Positions 9,958-23,996 of a stretch of DNA of 64,000 bases are shown here, piece after piece. Under the pieces are notes generated by a model. It saw only the letters and a list, made by a program, of their open reading frames with translations, was not told the origin of the DNA and made no database searches. Position 1 is the stretch's first letter. Every line of letters begins with the position of its first letter. This DNA is from Strix aluco (taxonomy: Eukaryota; Chordata; Aves; Strigiformes; Strigidae): contig NC_133937.1 in NCBI RefSeq assembly GCF_031877795.1, positions 18,379,501-18,443,500 on the forward strand, in the 5' to 3' direction. The position numbers and the translations under genes are program-made.

Positions 9958-12900
9958 GTAAGTCCTCTGCACCCTGCCACTCACCCATTCCCTCTTCCTG
10001 TGCTGGATCTCCTTCTAAAAGCCTCATTCCTGCAAATGTCAAGTGGGTTAGCTCCTCTAGCTTGGAAAGAAGCAGAGTCAGGTCAGACCTGCAGGGACTG
10101 GGGCTTCCTAATGCAGCTTTAGCACTGGGGTCTACCTCACCCAAGATGTCTCAAGGAACAGAAAAGAGAAAGGGTCTGGGATCTGGGAGTCACATGTAGA
10201 AGCTGCAGCCACACAATCAGCTGTGCTCTAGCACCTCTATGTGCTGGAAACAGGGTGGAGGTCATTGGTTTCTTCAGTACTTTGGGCTGAAGAAGACTCA
10301 GGGAAAATGATGGTGTCAGAAAAGAAGTTGGGGGTTAAATTTCCCAGGCCTGGCCTTTTGGAGATCTCAGCAGCTCAGATTGCTCCTTAGCTATCTGTGT
10401 GTCCAAGCACAGGGCACTCGTTCCAAGGGCCTCCTGAGGAGCCCCTATTCAGCTCAGCTCTTCATGGGCACAGAGGCATGTAGTATTACACACGATTAAG
10501 GACCAAGCAGAGATAATTTTCAGTCAGCATAGCCCTAAAAGAGTGTTGTCAGTGGCTCATTTATTTCTTTCACCCTGCCAAGCTCAGGGAGGGACTTGTC
10601 TATATCAACTTCCAGAGGATATTTTCTCTGCAGGCACTTACTCCAGCAAGGGTGCCCATGTCTGGCAGCAGCTGGTGAGCTCTGGTAGAATTTATTGCTT
10701 TTTAGGTATCGGCAGTGGAGGACTGCCATCAAAGACAGGCAGGAGCTGGTAAATCAGATCTTGGAACAGTTCCTTGTAGTGGGATCCCTACTAATCAAGA
10801 CCTTTCCAGGTAGAATAAAATACTGAAAAATGTATTGTGGTACATGGGTGATGGACCTGAAGTGACCTTAATTGTGAATATCTTTCCTGATCTCTGCTAC
10901 ACATGGAGTATTTCAAACCCAAACTTGAAGGCAGAACAAGATGTTACCTGATTTCACAGTTGTGATCTATCCAATAATATTAAAAACAAGGTAATCAAAA
11001 GCTTGTTTGCATCTGAGTACCTCAGCGTGCAGTTTGACTGACTAGTTTACACTTCTCTGAGCCTAGAAATAAAGAAGGTTTTTAAAAAGTGACTTAGCTG
11101 GGAGACAGAATGGGAAATGGAGACACAAAAAAGTTACTAGACTGAATCAGAAATAAAGCACACAGATTCTAACTTCTGATTCTCTGCTCCAAATGCTAGA
11201 TGTTTTTCCCCAGGCCAGATAATATTGCAAGGCAGTTGTTAAGTCTCTCTTTTCCTTGGGCTAAACATTCCTTTATCTATTTTGCCTAAGGGATCCTATA
11301 GAGGTAACTTTCAAATCTAGGCTACTTCTGTCAGGCAGGGCACTGTCTTACTGCTCTGCCCTGTATTGAGAGGATAGACTCAGTTGGGTCTCTTATGTCT
11401 GGCCCTGCTAGGCACTACAACTGACCTGGTGCCTTGTACTATTTCTTCCTAGTCTTTAGCACTCACCTTCCTTAGGACAGCAAAGAAAGTAGCAATTTCA
11501 GCCTTCCTGAGGACGGAGTTATTTTTTCCCCCTTTGAATAATGTACAAGCATGAAGTGAATGTTGAGAAAGGCATGTTCAGCTGCTCCCTGCCACCTGAT
11601 AGTCCTAGCAGTGGATGAGCAATTGCTTTACATCAAGACTTATTTCCATGGACAGCGTCAGTACAGAAGGCTCCCAGGAAAGCCATGTATTTAATGCAGA
11701 GCATTTCTGGTGGCAAAATAATATCCCATGGCAGAAGGTGATGCAACTCTATTGCCAGCTAGAGGTAAGGTTCCCAGAAGCCCTGCAGACTGAGATAATA
11801 TTCTCTTATTACCCCTCCACCACTTACCCCCCTTCTGATTTATGTTTGTCCATGGGTGTCCTTATGTAAGTGTCACTCTGCCATGGATGGCAACTCGCAT
11901 GGCCAGCTTGGCCTTTTCTTAGGTTAGGAATCTTGTCAGTAAATGTGAAGGCAAAACTCTGTGTCCTGATCAATGCTGGAGCACAGCAGCCATTAAAACA
12001 AAAATCACAATCAGCAGCCAGTAACTCTGTGAAGGAAGGAAGCAAGGAAGGAAGAGGGATGGAAGGTGTTCATTATGTGGTGAACAGAGCTAAGGAGCAC
12101 CTATACCTGGAATAAACACAGGAGGATGTGGGACTGCTGAGCTGCACTGGCTCTGTGGGGAGGCTGCCTGCAGAGAAGCTATCAGCATGGGAGGCACATG
12201 GTACAGCATCTCTTGCCAGAAAGATGTAGCCTCATCAAGGATGTTTGGGCTTGCATTGGTTCAGCTCCTACAGCTGCTCCAGGCTCCCACAGAGCCAGCA
12301 GAGTTTAAAGTTTTGTTTCTCTGCCTTTCCTTAGCAATACTCACGGCACAGTAGCCTACTCTGGGACATGGAGACTCCTGGGTTTTGCTAAACAGGAATG
12401 CAAAATCAAGCTCATGGTTTAGAAGCTAGGCAAGTTTTTAAAATCTGAGTTAACTACGGTAGGTGACTTGGATGATCAGTTATGGGAGCCTGGGGCTTGA
12501 TATACACACAGTAGACATTTAAGGACCATTCTGACTACCTAATCAGATGTCTGCCCTTTGGAGCACTACCTATCTAAATATATTCCCAGTACACCTGCTC
12601 AGCATACCCTCCTTGCCTTTCCATGGCCTTCTCCTTTATGGCTCCCACTGCTGCACCATAAGAATGTGAAAAATTCCTTTTTGGTTTGTTTGGACTGTTA
12701 CCCAGATGGTTCTTCACCTTTTCTTTCTAGAATGTATTCCCTTCTCATGCCTGCTCTGATGTTTTCTCCAGTTTTGGGGATATTTCTCTTGTCCTTTGTA
12801 TTCATTCTTTCTAACTTTCCACTGTCAGTTTTAAGCTACAGAGACTTTCTCCCTTTCCCACCTGTTCCTGCACCTCAGACAAAGAGAATTGCAGGTATAG

Positions 12901-14830
12901 TATTTCTAGATGAGTATCTAGAAACATCAAATTTCTAGATGAATAATTGAAATCTCCGTACAAGAACAGAGATACATAGTAATTCTTTTGCATACCACTG
13001 AGAGTTGCAACTGACATTCTTCACAAGTCTATTGCCATGCAAGTATCTCAGGAGGATTGCTATTGCCTGTCAGCCCTTGGGTTTTCTCAAACTTAAAATC
13101 TGTAGCTCTCCTCTTTATTTCCTGTCTTTAGAGTTTTGTAGACCTTTGTTCTCACTGCATGCTTTCCAGAGCTTTCCAGATCATAGGCAAGTTGACTCAG
13201 CCCCACTGCCTCCCCATTTCTGTATAACTTCCCTTTGTTTCTGATGTGGTTAGCACATCTGATCTGGGCTGACTGTATACTGTCCTCAAGATCGTTAATG
13301 AAAATAGAAAATGATTCCCATATTCCGCCACCACCTTTCTTAGTCTCACCATGATGGATGATCAGTCTTTATGCTCTGATTGTTACTGATTCATTTTCTC
13401 TTCATTTTCATGATTGACATTTCTCCAATATATGTATTTTTTTGCATCAACTCCACCAACTCCTGACAACTACAGCTGCTTTCCCTGCCTTTTCTAAGAA
13501 GACACAGATCACATGGCAGTTGCTAGAGGTAACACTGCTGTCTAACATCTGCTTTGCATCACAGTAACACAGCAGCAAATGGAGCTCACTTATTTACGCT
13601 AGGCAAGGATTTGACTCCAGGAGCAGAACACAGTGTGGTGACAAGTACCAACAGCCCAAGAGGAGTATTTGACAGTGGGTGGGGTGGAGCAAGATAAGCA
13701 CAGGGAAGAGGGGCAGCAGCTGATGGTGCCACCTCACAATACCCTTGCATGCCTTCAGCTGCTGAGCTGTGCCTCTCCTTCCCCAGCGAAGACACAAGGC
13801 CTTAGAGCTCCTTAGAGAGGCAACAGCCCTTGTAGTGAGGTTTGGGCCTGTCTTTTTCCAAAGTACCTGCCCTATTTGCACGTTGGTATTGGCTCATTTT
13901 TTCCAACCTGTGGGATAAACACATACATTATCCCAGCCCTCCACAGGACGCATGACTTGGACATGCCTGCTCAAAAACCACCCAGAGCATCACTGGTGCA
14001 GACTAGTGAGCAGTGTGGGAGCCACACACCATCTAGAAGTGGAGGACTTCAGTCTTCATTGCTGCCCAGTAGCTACTATGCACCCAGGTGTTTTGCTCAG
14101 TGGGGCAAGAGAATAGCCAGCAAACAGGCTGGGTTTCTTTGCTCTACTTTAAATGAACTACAGGAGAACATACATACTTGTGAACAGCCAATGTTTTGCC
14201 TAATCTGAAGAAACAAAAGTACAAATTTGTTCCATTCCCACTAAAACAGTAACTTGCTCTCTTTAAAGAGGTGATTAATCCCTGGGGAAACTGGGGATCT
14301 TTAGGGCCTCAGTTCATCATCACTGTAAAGGGCCAAGCCACATCCCTTCCTGAGATGATTTCTGTGCTGCTTGGACAGTGCAGAAGGAAGGGAAGAGACA
14401 ACAAGACAGAAAATACAAATAAAAGATCTGAATTAGTTTAGGAGGTCAGCAGAAAGTGGGAGCTTGTGACAGGGAGAATCAGACTATAGTTGTCACAAGT
14501 AAGCAGCAGTGAGGTTCTTTGGCCCCCCATAGCTCCTGCATTGTCCTCCTCCGCTCACCCCACCCTCAGAGGCTTGGAATCCATCTGTATCCAGGGCTGC
14601 TTCTCCTCAGCCACCTGTGCTCTCTAAGGTGCCCTGTATTTTCATACCCATCCTAAACCATCTCCCAGGCACAATGGGCTTAGGCTTTCTCACAACTGGA
14701 AATACCAATTGCTAGCAGAAGACAGACATACCAGGACAGCAGCCTAGTCCTAACTTGCTATCACACTATAGGAATTTGTGTCAGTGCAAGAAGTGCTTCA
14801 AAATATCTCAATTTAAACTTATCCACTGGA

Positions 14831-14840
14831 CTATTTTTAG
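14831..14840. promoter_or_regulatory. MEF2-consensus word in SYNPO2L intron
   Basis: CTATTTTTAG is a perfect match to the MEF2 consensus YTAWWWWTAR. The host gene is muscle-expressed, but one or more such words are expected by chance in an intron of this size, so this is weak evidence of an enhancer. Confidence 0.2.
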
Positions 14841-17800
14841 TTCCTAGGACTCAAGAGCCTCTCCGTGTATGGTAGGGGAAAGGAGGGAAAAATGGGTGGG
14901 GAAATTTCCTCCTCTACTTTATATGGGCCTGGCTGCCTGTGCAGAGTCATCAAAGTTACTACATTCCATATCAGAAAAGGAAATCCTTCTTGTTTAAAGC
15001 GGATGTAGAGCAGCATCACTTGACGAGATAGGATGCTTATAAATAAGTGGCCTATTCATCGGAGAGTCATACAGATTACCTCTTCTAAGAGTGACTGCAG
15101 TCATATTTCTCTGCAGAGAGGGTGAATGCAGCAAACCATCTATCAGCCTATTACAGTTGGTACAGGCCACAGGAGCTATGAACAAGATGAAGTACCTGAA
15201 TGGCAGTTTGAACTCACTGCACCACATTTTCTACTTGGCTTTCAGCTTCGATGGTTGTGACTCTAATGATCATGATTGTTAGGCTAGCTTACTGGTTTTG
15301 CCAGTTACTGCAGTCTAGAAGATGAAAAGGTTTATGATAGTAGTCAACTGTCCCCATCCTAACTGCTTTAAAGTAGAATAGAAAAGCATTCTGCTCAGAC
15401 CAGGAGATTAAAATTAATTGCCTAAACTATTGATCTTACAGGAAGTCTGTTCCTAACACTATGAAGCAATGCTGAATAACCCTTGGCCTTTGCTACTCAG
15501 TGAGCAGCCAACCACTAGGAAAACAAGGACAAGGACAACAGCCTCCATGGTTGAACCACAGAGTCTGATCTCACCTCAGCACGCATTAAACTGCAAATTG
15601 CCTCCACTAGGGAAATCAATTTACATAATACACTGGTGTATGCAGTCTAGTTGTGTGCCTCTGCTTAAGAATATCCTACCTAATAACTAACATTCGGTTT
15701 TGAATTCCCTGCAGCTTGGAAGGCATTTATTAAAGAAGATCACAGTGAGATAAACACTGTGCACCTGGAACCCTCTTCCTCCAGTTTTAGGCTTGAGTAT
15801 GTCATTTGAGCTTATGCCTGCAGTTCATGTTCTTCTATTGAAAGCACAGAGGTGGTATTTTCAGGCTGATGTATCAACTATTTGGGCAGAAGACAGAGAT
15901 TATAAGATAGTGCTATCTGTCTTGGCTAGTGTGGATGAATTTTTCCTTTTTTCTTGAGCCATCTCAGAAATTGTCACAAGTAATGGGCAATCTTCCTCAG
16001 GTATTCTTACTGGAGACTTCCAGCATCGTTCCCTTGGGCATCACTCTTGTCCAGCATTTCAGTGCAGATGCTGTGGGTTGCAGCACTGGAAGTAAAGCTG
16101 ACTGATAGAATTCTGCTCTGCTTCACCTCTGTACCTCACTGCTATCCTGCTGTCCCAGAGTCTGACAGAGACCTGGATTTATCTTAACTTGTGTTAGCTC
16201 AAGATAAATCTAGCTGCATATAATATTCTCTCAGAGGGGAAAGATCTTTAGTATTTGAAGATGTTTGGAGGAAAGCTCTATATGATCCCTGAAATGAAAA
16301 GTTACATACTCTTTTGTCCTAGTACTTCTGCTATATGATATACCCTTTTGAGCATCTTTTTTAAACTATCAGTTATTCAGACATTACTTCTTTATGTTAT
16401 TACTGTCAGCACAGGGACTCTGACTCTGGGTCACAGTTCCTCAGACATGGTCAGAGGTCATTCATCATCCTGCTGCTGGTGAAACAGTGTCAGCAGTTCT
16501 CTTCCAAGCTCACACTTCCATGGTCCTTGCTCAGAGTCTCAGCTAGTGATTTTTCAGAATATGCTGCCACACACATTAAGTTAACATAGTCTGTCCTTGC
16601 ACATGCACTTCTGGAGTGACTTAGGATGTGTAAGGCTGATGGGGAACGATGGGATTAAGCCAAAATTTTGACAATAATTCAGATTTTAAGGTGATTAGAC
16701 CAATGATCACACTCAGACAACTATATATATAACCCCACAGACTGTCTTAGCCAAGCTGATAGTTTCTAGGAGTTTCTAGGTTCCAGGATTTTGAGAGCTG
16801 AGTTGAAAGAAATCATAATGCAAACAGGCAATGGGAATCCCTCTCCCCACCTGATGTTGTTACCATCAGTTCTGAAAGCGATATGGGACTTGCTGACAAG
16901 GTTGGAACAAGTCTGCTCAGAGACAACACTGAAATGAGACAAAGTGATAGTGATGGGGGAGGGAGAGGAATAAAAGGGTGAGGCATAAAAGGACTTTGAC
17001 AAGGGGTAATTAAACAACAGAGTCATTGCTCAACAAAAATGAGAGAAAATTATAGCTAGGAAGGATAAAACTGTCAACCTGACAAATAATCATTCTTCAG
17101 TTTCATTTAAATCCATCGTAGGAAGGGAGATCAGTTTGTTGTGAAACCTGTAAAGCTTCACTGTTATCAGTGTATCTTCTGCTTATGTTAACCAAGAATC
17201 TAGCCCTCTTGTATAAAAGAAATAGAGGCAGGAATGGGGACAAGTAGATTCAGCATATCTTGATACACAGACTACACTGAAAGGACAAGGCTGAATCATA
17301 TTCTCTGTAGAGGTGAGATGTAAGGAATTAGTAAAAATTGTATCAGAATGGCCCTCTGTCCTTGATAAATACTGTGTAATAATGGGAAGGGTCTCAGGGA
17401 AAGAGATCAAGAATAGCACCTTTCTTATAGACACAGGCTCTGGGGATAAGAAAAATACAATAATAAATGTTTAGCTTCAGTTAGGTGAATGAAGTAGTTC
17501 TTTTGAGCACACTTTGTAGAAAACAAAATGATCGGTAAAAACAACATGGACTAATAAAAACTAGACAAAGCAATAGTCTTTGACCTGTTCAGTAAGATAA
17601 GACTTCGTGGCTAAAGAAATAAGGTGGACACAGTGTCTGTTGGCTTCTGTAAGATATCTGATATGGTTCCACATGACTTTTCCAATGAGAGAAATATGGA
17701 TGAGATAGGGCTACTGTAAGGTGACTGCACAATTGGCTAAGAATAGAACAGAAAACATAACTATTAATGGCTCATGATGTCAGATTAGCTAACTGGCTAA

Positions 17801-20800
17801 GTTGGTAGTAGTGTTTCACTGGGCTTCTGAATCTAACAGGACTACCTCTATATTTTCACCCATGGAGCTTTAAACACTAACATATGTCAATCAAATGTCC
17901 TCTCCACCTCAATGTTATATGACTGGTGAGGAGACAGATGATTAAAAATCCCAACCCTCCTCTCTTCCGTCAGTGGATCTCGTCCTCTGGCTGCATCTAG
18001 ACAGAACAGGCAGTATGTGCTGTGGGGCACCCCACAGCCCTGAAACTGCTACTATTCAGAACTGGGACCTGGCTGAACCACCTTGCAGCTTTTCTCTGGT
18101 CTTTCTTCCCACAGAAACCCAGGTGTGTGCGGGACACAAGGGAGGGAGGTGGGTTACCTGGATTGAGGAGCTCAAAAGTGTTCCCAGGTACACCACTATT
18201 GTCTTCCTATCTGCTTTTTCAATTACAGATTCCTGCTAGTGAAGCTTTTTAAGTGTTTTTTGTTTCTCTTGAGTGTGTTGTACCTAGCAAGCAGTAACAG
18301 GAAATAGCAATAATACCATTTTTAATGGATGGCCTGGGGATTCAGCAGAGATTGCTGTGTATTAATCAGCAGCTAACATAAGGCATGGAAGGTATACAGT
18401 TGTCTCATGAAAGGCTGGATTTTTAAATGTAGTAGGAGCTTGACTGGTTGCAGAAAAGGACTAAAATCAATTGTATAACAAGAATATATGGCAAGTGCTA
18501 CAGGATTAAGCAAGTCCACAGACCCAGATGGTGAGCATACGCTTGTCTGTATTACTAGAGTGCATGCTGGGAAGACTGAGGGACAAAGACAAGATGAATC
18601 AATGGTATCCTGCGTCAGACATCAAGCAATTTTGTGTGCAGCAGAATTAACAGATCCTGGTGTCCTTTTAAGTTATGTCTTATATTTGATATCTCATTCT
18701 TTCATGTCCAGTAAAATGGAAATCTGTCTGATGTCTCTCACACTCAAAAGGAGAACTCATAATCTCTCTGTTGTGTGTGTTCTTCAGTTTTTGGTGCCTA
18801 ATTAAGACTGCACTCAGGCTTCCTGCTTCCTACGGTCTATTTCCTCTGTCCAGCCCCCTATTTTCATGTAAACTTTTACTAGTGTTGTATCTTTGTGACT
18901 TCAGACTCTTAAAATTAGAAAATGGGCTCTAATATTAGCATGAAACAGATAAGATTGAAAGACATGCAGGATGATGGCATAAACCTTTCTTATGAAAACT
19001 GCAAAAGCAGATTCACTAGTGCATTCAACAGGTGCTGTCCTGGCAAAAGAAAGCTCTCCTTTGGCAGTCTTGTCACAGAAAACTATGTTGGGAATATCCA
19101 GGGCCCGAGTGTGAGCTGTCAGCACAGGAAAGCTGGCCTTTTGCACTGAGGACACATTTCTATCCAGCTCAGGAAGAAAGGCAAAATCTCACTAAACTGA
19201 GGGAGATTCTTTTGAGTGAACAAGCTATTCAAGTCTCCAGCAGGATACCATGAGACTAATACATTGCAGCCACGCACAGCAATGTCTCCGCACCCTCTTT
19301 GCCTAGCAGAACTCTTCAATAGCAGTGTGGGAGTCGCAGAATGGCTAAGAATGGTCCAAAATCTACACAATGATTGGAATTGTTTTTTCCCATGGGCTGT
19401 CAATTCACCTGCAAAGAAGCTTGATTTCTATTTTCCTAAAACCAGGAGATTGAAGTAGGGCAGTGTCTCACTGGGAGCTCTTAAAACCACTAGCCATTTA
19501 AGAAGAAATACTGGTTTGACAAGTACTTTACTATATATTTAACCTCAGATACATGCTTAAGTGTTACAGACTTGAGTAAGACAGAAGCATTTGCCTGTAG
19601 CATCCTAAATTGGAGCTGAAGCCATATCTATGTTTTATATTATGCACAGATTATGTGATGGAAGTGTGCAAATATCCAAGACTGAGAAACAAGTTTTCTG
19701 TCCCAAGAGTTTTACTACTTCTTTTAAGTAAAAGAATATATACTCCTCTGCTTTACTGTTTGCAATTCAAACATTGGTCAAAGCATGAAAGGTTGAAGCT
19801 TTCAACAGGGAAATACTTAGAAGGCCAATATAAGCTATCCAAATCTTATTTTGAAAGGACTCCAGGTATGAAAAGCATGAGATGTCTATAGCCTCCAATG
19901 ACTTACTGAGATATTTGCAATGTTAGCCATGGAAAAAATTACCTTGTCTAACATAAATAGCTGGAAAAACAAAATTCTAGTTGATCCCATGCGAAAAAAT
20001 AGTAGACTAGTAGTATTTCATCACAGAGGAGCAAGCTCTTTATCTCTGAAATTAGCAGTGTTCTTATTTTCTATGGTAATGACTTTTCTAGAATTTTGTC
20101 TTTGGTAATAAAATTTACCATTTTTCATCTCCTAGTGAACATGAACGTTATCTGACACCATGTAAGCCTGCACGTTCAGTAGTTTTCCTCGGGATAAATT
20201 AAAATGCATTATTTTAACATGGCCTGATCCTGAAAAGATCAATACTTTTTACACTTCTCTTTACTGCCATTAGTAACATAACTTCAGTAAAATTTAGTTA
20301 AGTTCATGGAAAAATCTTTGTAGGCTTTGCTTAATAGAAATCTTTTCTTTTTGTAGATTATTCCAACAGAATTTAGTGGGGACAAGAACTAAGTGCTTTA
20401 AAAGTTCACAAGAAGTTTTCTATAGAAATTATCCACCACACCAACAGAATTTAGGAGAGTTTTATAAGCTTTCCATTGACTCTTTTATCTATTCCATTTG
20501 AATGTTCTTAATCGAGAATTTTTTCTGTACTGTGGACATGTATTTTCATTTCCAATTGCATAATGTATGTATCAGATTCTACAAGGTTTTCCCAAAGAGA
20601 CTGTACCCCTATATGGGTAAATATTCATCAAAGAAGAGTGAACCTCTTTCATTACTTTTGCTGCAAGAGCCTCTGTATGAGGCACGACAGGCAACGTTGC
20701 CTGTGGAGGTTGTCTTCTTGGCATGCAGTGATGGCTACTGGATTTCAGGAGGCATGGTCAGACCTTCATTCTTCTAGACTCACTAACACTGGAGATGGTC

Positions 20801-21970
20801 TGCTTGGATCCTGGGCTACAGTGTTGCTAAGGCTCGGACTGCTGGGAGGGAGAATCACAGGGCAGTGTTCCTTGCCCATGGCTTTGGGATTCTCTCACAG
20901 GAGCTATTGCTTGTGTACAGAAAGAGATCTAGCCAAAGTGTGAGGAGATTCTGAGCAGGCCACAACTGTGGAGATTTGTAGACTCCCAGCACCCTCTGTT
21001 CCCTTCCTCCTTGCCCACCTCAGCCCTCACTGTCAGCATCTTATCTTTCAACACCACTCAGTCTCCAGCACTGGAGCTCTGAATGGTGCTGCCAAAACAC
21101 CACTCCTTGGCCTCCAAATGCTCTGTCACCCTCTCTGGGCACAGCCACACTCTTCAGTGGTATAAGTAACAGCCTCTGTCATTTTAATTCAACTAAACCA
21201 CTTCACTACAGGCACCCAGGATCCTAATGCTCCTCTGTTAAATGCTCCTCAGTCCCAGCACACAAAAGAATCTTTATCATGGACTGGTTCTCCTCAGACA
21301 TGGAAGGAAATTGGTATGCACAGGAAAAGAAAGCCTCTCCTCTCTCTTTTATTCCCTATGTTTACCTGGAGCTGGGTGCTCTCAGAGGGTTTCAGACAAA
21401 GAAAGTCGCTTCCTCCTGGGTGGGTTTCTCTGCCTGTCCATGTTGGACATGAGCACTGTGTTAGTCTCATCTCTATAAAGGGCTCTTTAGCACAAAAATG
21501 CTGGACATTGAGGCACTGGAAACACTAACCTGAAGCTTGCACTACAGAAGCAGTCAGACTGTAGAATATATTTTCTTATTTTAAAATAAAAAAGAGGAGT
21601 TTCTCCTCACAGGAAGTAGAGGGTCAGGGAAAGAAGGAGGGTGTTTAAGTGCCAGGTGACAATGTCCATCACACTGCTTAGTGATGAAGCTAAGAAGACA
21701 AAAATAGACAAAGTGACCTCATGGCTTTCAGCGGCAATGCCTACGAGACAAAAGAGAGGCTTTAAAAGGCTTGTGGAGCTGATAGCAAAGGGCTTGGACA
21801 CCTCAGAGTTTTGGTTCTGCTCCAGCAGGGAACTGCTTTGCTTGTCTCTCTTTGCCTCTCTCTCTGTTTATGGGGAGTTGTGAATTAAACGGGCTTTGTG
21901 ACATGCCCAGCTCTCCAGGTCTGGACTCTGCCTTCTCAAGCTTGGATCAGCCTTATGCAGGTACAGATCT

Positions 21971-22430
21971 CTTCTCTTTTCCTTTCCTTTTCTTTTCTTT
22001 TCTTTTCTTTTCTTTTCTTTTCTTTTCTTTTCTTTTCTTTTCTTTTCCTTTTCTTTTCTTTTCTTTTCTTTTCTTTTCTTTTCTTTTCTTTTCTTTTCTT
22101 TTCTTTTCTTTTCTTTTCTTTTCTTTTCTTTTCTTTTCTTTTCTTTTCTTTTCTTTTCTTTTCTTTTCTTTTCTTTTCTTTTCTTTTCTTTTCTTTTCTT
22201 CTCTTCTTTTCTCTTCTTTTCTCTTCTTTTCTCTTCTTTTCTCTTCTTTTCTCTTCTTTTCTCTTCTTTTCTCTTCTTTTCTTCCCTTTTCTTCTCTTTT
22301 CTTTTTCTTTCTTCACCTTTTCCTCTCCTCTCCTTTTTCTTCCCTTCTCTTTTCTTCTCTTTTTCTTTCTTCACCTTTTCCTTTCCTCTCCTTTTTCTTC
22401 TCCTCTCCTTCCCCTATTCTTTTCCCTCTT
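21971..22430 (+). repeat. (TTTTC)n microsatellite with derived decamer block
   Basis: A continuous polypyrimidine tract on the + strand. It consists of near-perfect TTTTC pentamers from about 21984 to 22199 with one extra C near 22047. Eight exact tandem copies of the decamer CTCTTCTTTT follow at 22201-22280. After that comes a degenerate tail in which a longer word (CTTCTCTTTT...CTTCACCTTTTCC) appears twice. The long open frames over this tract (Phe/Leu/Ser-rich on +, Lys/Arg/Glu-rich on -) are artefacts of the repeat. Confidence 0.97.
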
Positions 22431-23810
22431 CTGATTTCATTCTTGCTCTTTACCTTCAAGAAGTCATCTCAGAAAGATTTCTATCTCTCTTTTTTCTTAA
22501 ACTGTTGTGGGACATTGTAGCTTGAATAGCATTATCATTTTTCTGTTGGGAGGATTGGTATAGTTATGTGCTTTATCCTTTGATGAGGAGAAAAGTAGGA
22601 AGAAGAGGGAGGAAAGTAGCAGGTCCCAGAAGGCCTTATGTGCCAGCTGCTTCAGAGCACAGGGCAGTTCAGAGCAACTTCCCAGGGAAGTTGCTGAGCC
22701 AGGTACCAGGAGTTGGTGGAGGCATAGCCAAGACTGTCTACTGTTACATTTTCTCTGGCAGTATTTGCTAGCTCAAACTCTAGAGTTGAGCGGTTTCATG
22801 GTACTCTGTTGTCAGAAGGGGCTGCACAGACATTCACATTGGATAGCGTAGCTCCCTAGCTGTTAGCTCCTGATGCCAGAAATCCTCCTGTGAGTCACTC
22901 AGGGTCCAGAGTTTACATATTCTGCACTTGACTAAGATTCTGTAGTGCTGCTCTTCCTCCTTGTAAATTTAGAAGCAAAATACGATCCAGGTGAGGTGTA
23001 GTAGCTTGTAGCAAGGAAGAAATTTCTCTTATTTCCTCCACTGTGAACAACCCCCAGAGACGCATGCAGATTCGTAAGTGGAGTAGACAGACCTTCAGGG
23101 AATATAGCTCGTTTCCATCATGGAGAGCAGGTCTTTGAGGGCAAGTCTACGACTGCCCTGAAGACCACTAAGTCTCCACAAAAATCTGGACACTACTTCA
23201 GTCTTGGTTCAGCAAGCCGGAGTCATTCTGTAAGGGAAGCTTTGAGAGAGCCTTCACTTTGCAAGTGCAAGTACAAATAGTGAGCCATTTTTTTCAGCAT
23301 TGATTTTGCTGTTTCCAGTTTTCTGGGTGCAAAGGGGAGGAATGGACTGTGCATCCCTGTGAGGTGATCTCAAGCTACAGAAGTCCCCTTGCTGAAATCC
23401 CAAAGCAGTAGCATGTGCTATGGAATGGCTGCAAACCTTGAGAAGAGTCTTTCCCTGTGCTTATCTTGAGCTTCCTGGAAGGATGACTGCTCTGCTAATC
23501 AACACCTTATTTTCAGCATGGGGTGAGAGAGGGAAGCTCTTCCTGCTGTGGTTACACCGGTGGAATGATGACACCTGCCACAACTGTGCAACCTAGCCAG
23601 GTTTTGGGGGACATCTGCAGTCCTCAGGAATCCTTCTTAGTATCCTTCTTAGCTAAGCTCCCTGTCCCCCACTGCAGGTAACTTTGCCACATTAGCAGGT
23701 CCCCAATGAATGAATGCTCTGTGACAAAATGGTCAGAAGTGAGATCCTGATAGAACTGAGCATCTCCCATCCCCTCTTGAGCTGACACCATCCCACAGCA
23801 CTGCCTGCAG

Positions 23811-23996
23811 CTCTCCTCTCCTCTCCTCTCCTCTCCTCTCCTCTCCTCTCCTCTCCTCTCCTCTCCTCTCCTCTCCTCTCCTCTCCTCTCCTCTCCTCTC
23901 CTCTCCTCTCCTCTCCTCTCCTCTCCTCTCCTCTCCTCTCCTCTCCTCTCCTCTCCTCTCCTCTCCTCTCCTCTCCTCTCCTCTCCTCTCCTCTCC
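23811..23996 (+). repeat. (CTCTC)n pentanucleotide microsatellite
   Basis: About 37 uninterrupted copies of a CTCTC/TCTCC pentamer, 186 bp, pyrimidine on the + strand. The antisense frame reads as a Glu-Glu-Arg-Arg-Gly repeat and is not a gene. It lies about 1.3 kb before the last SYNPO2L exon and 1.4 kb after the other pentamer array. A perfect array this long is probably length-polymorphic. Confidence 0.98.

Noticed and set aside
21852-22520. 222-codon Phe/Leu/Ser open frame and Lys/Glu frames on the other strand
   Set aside because: These are translations of the pentanucleotide array, with no independent coding signal.
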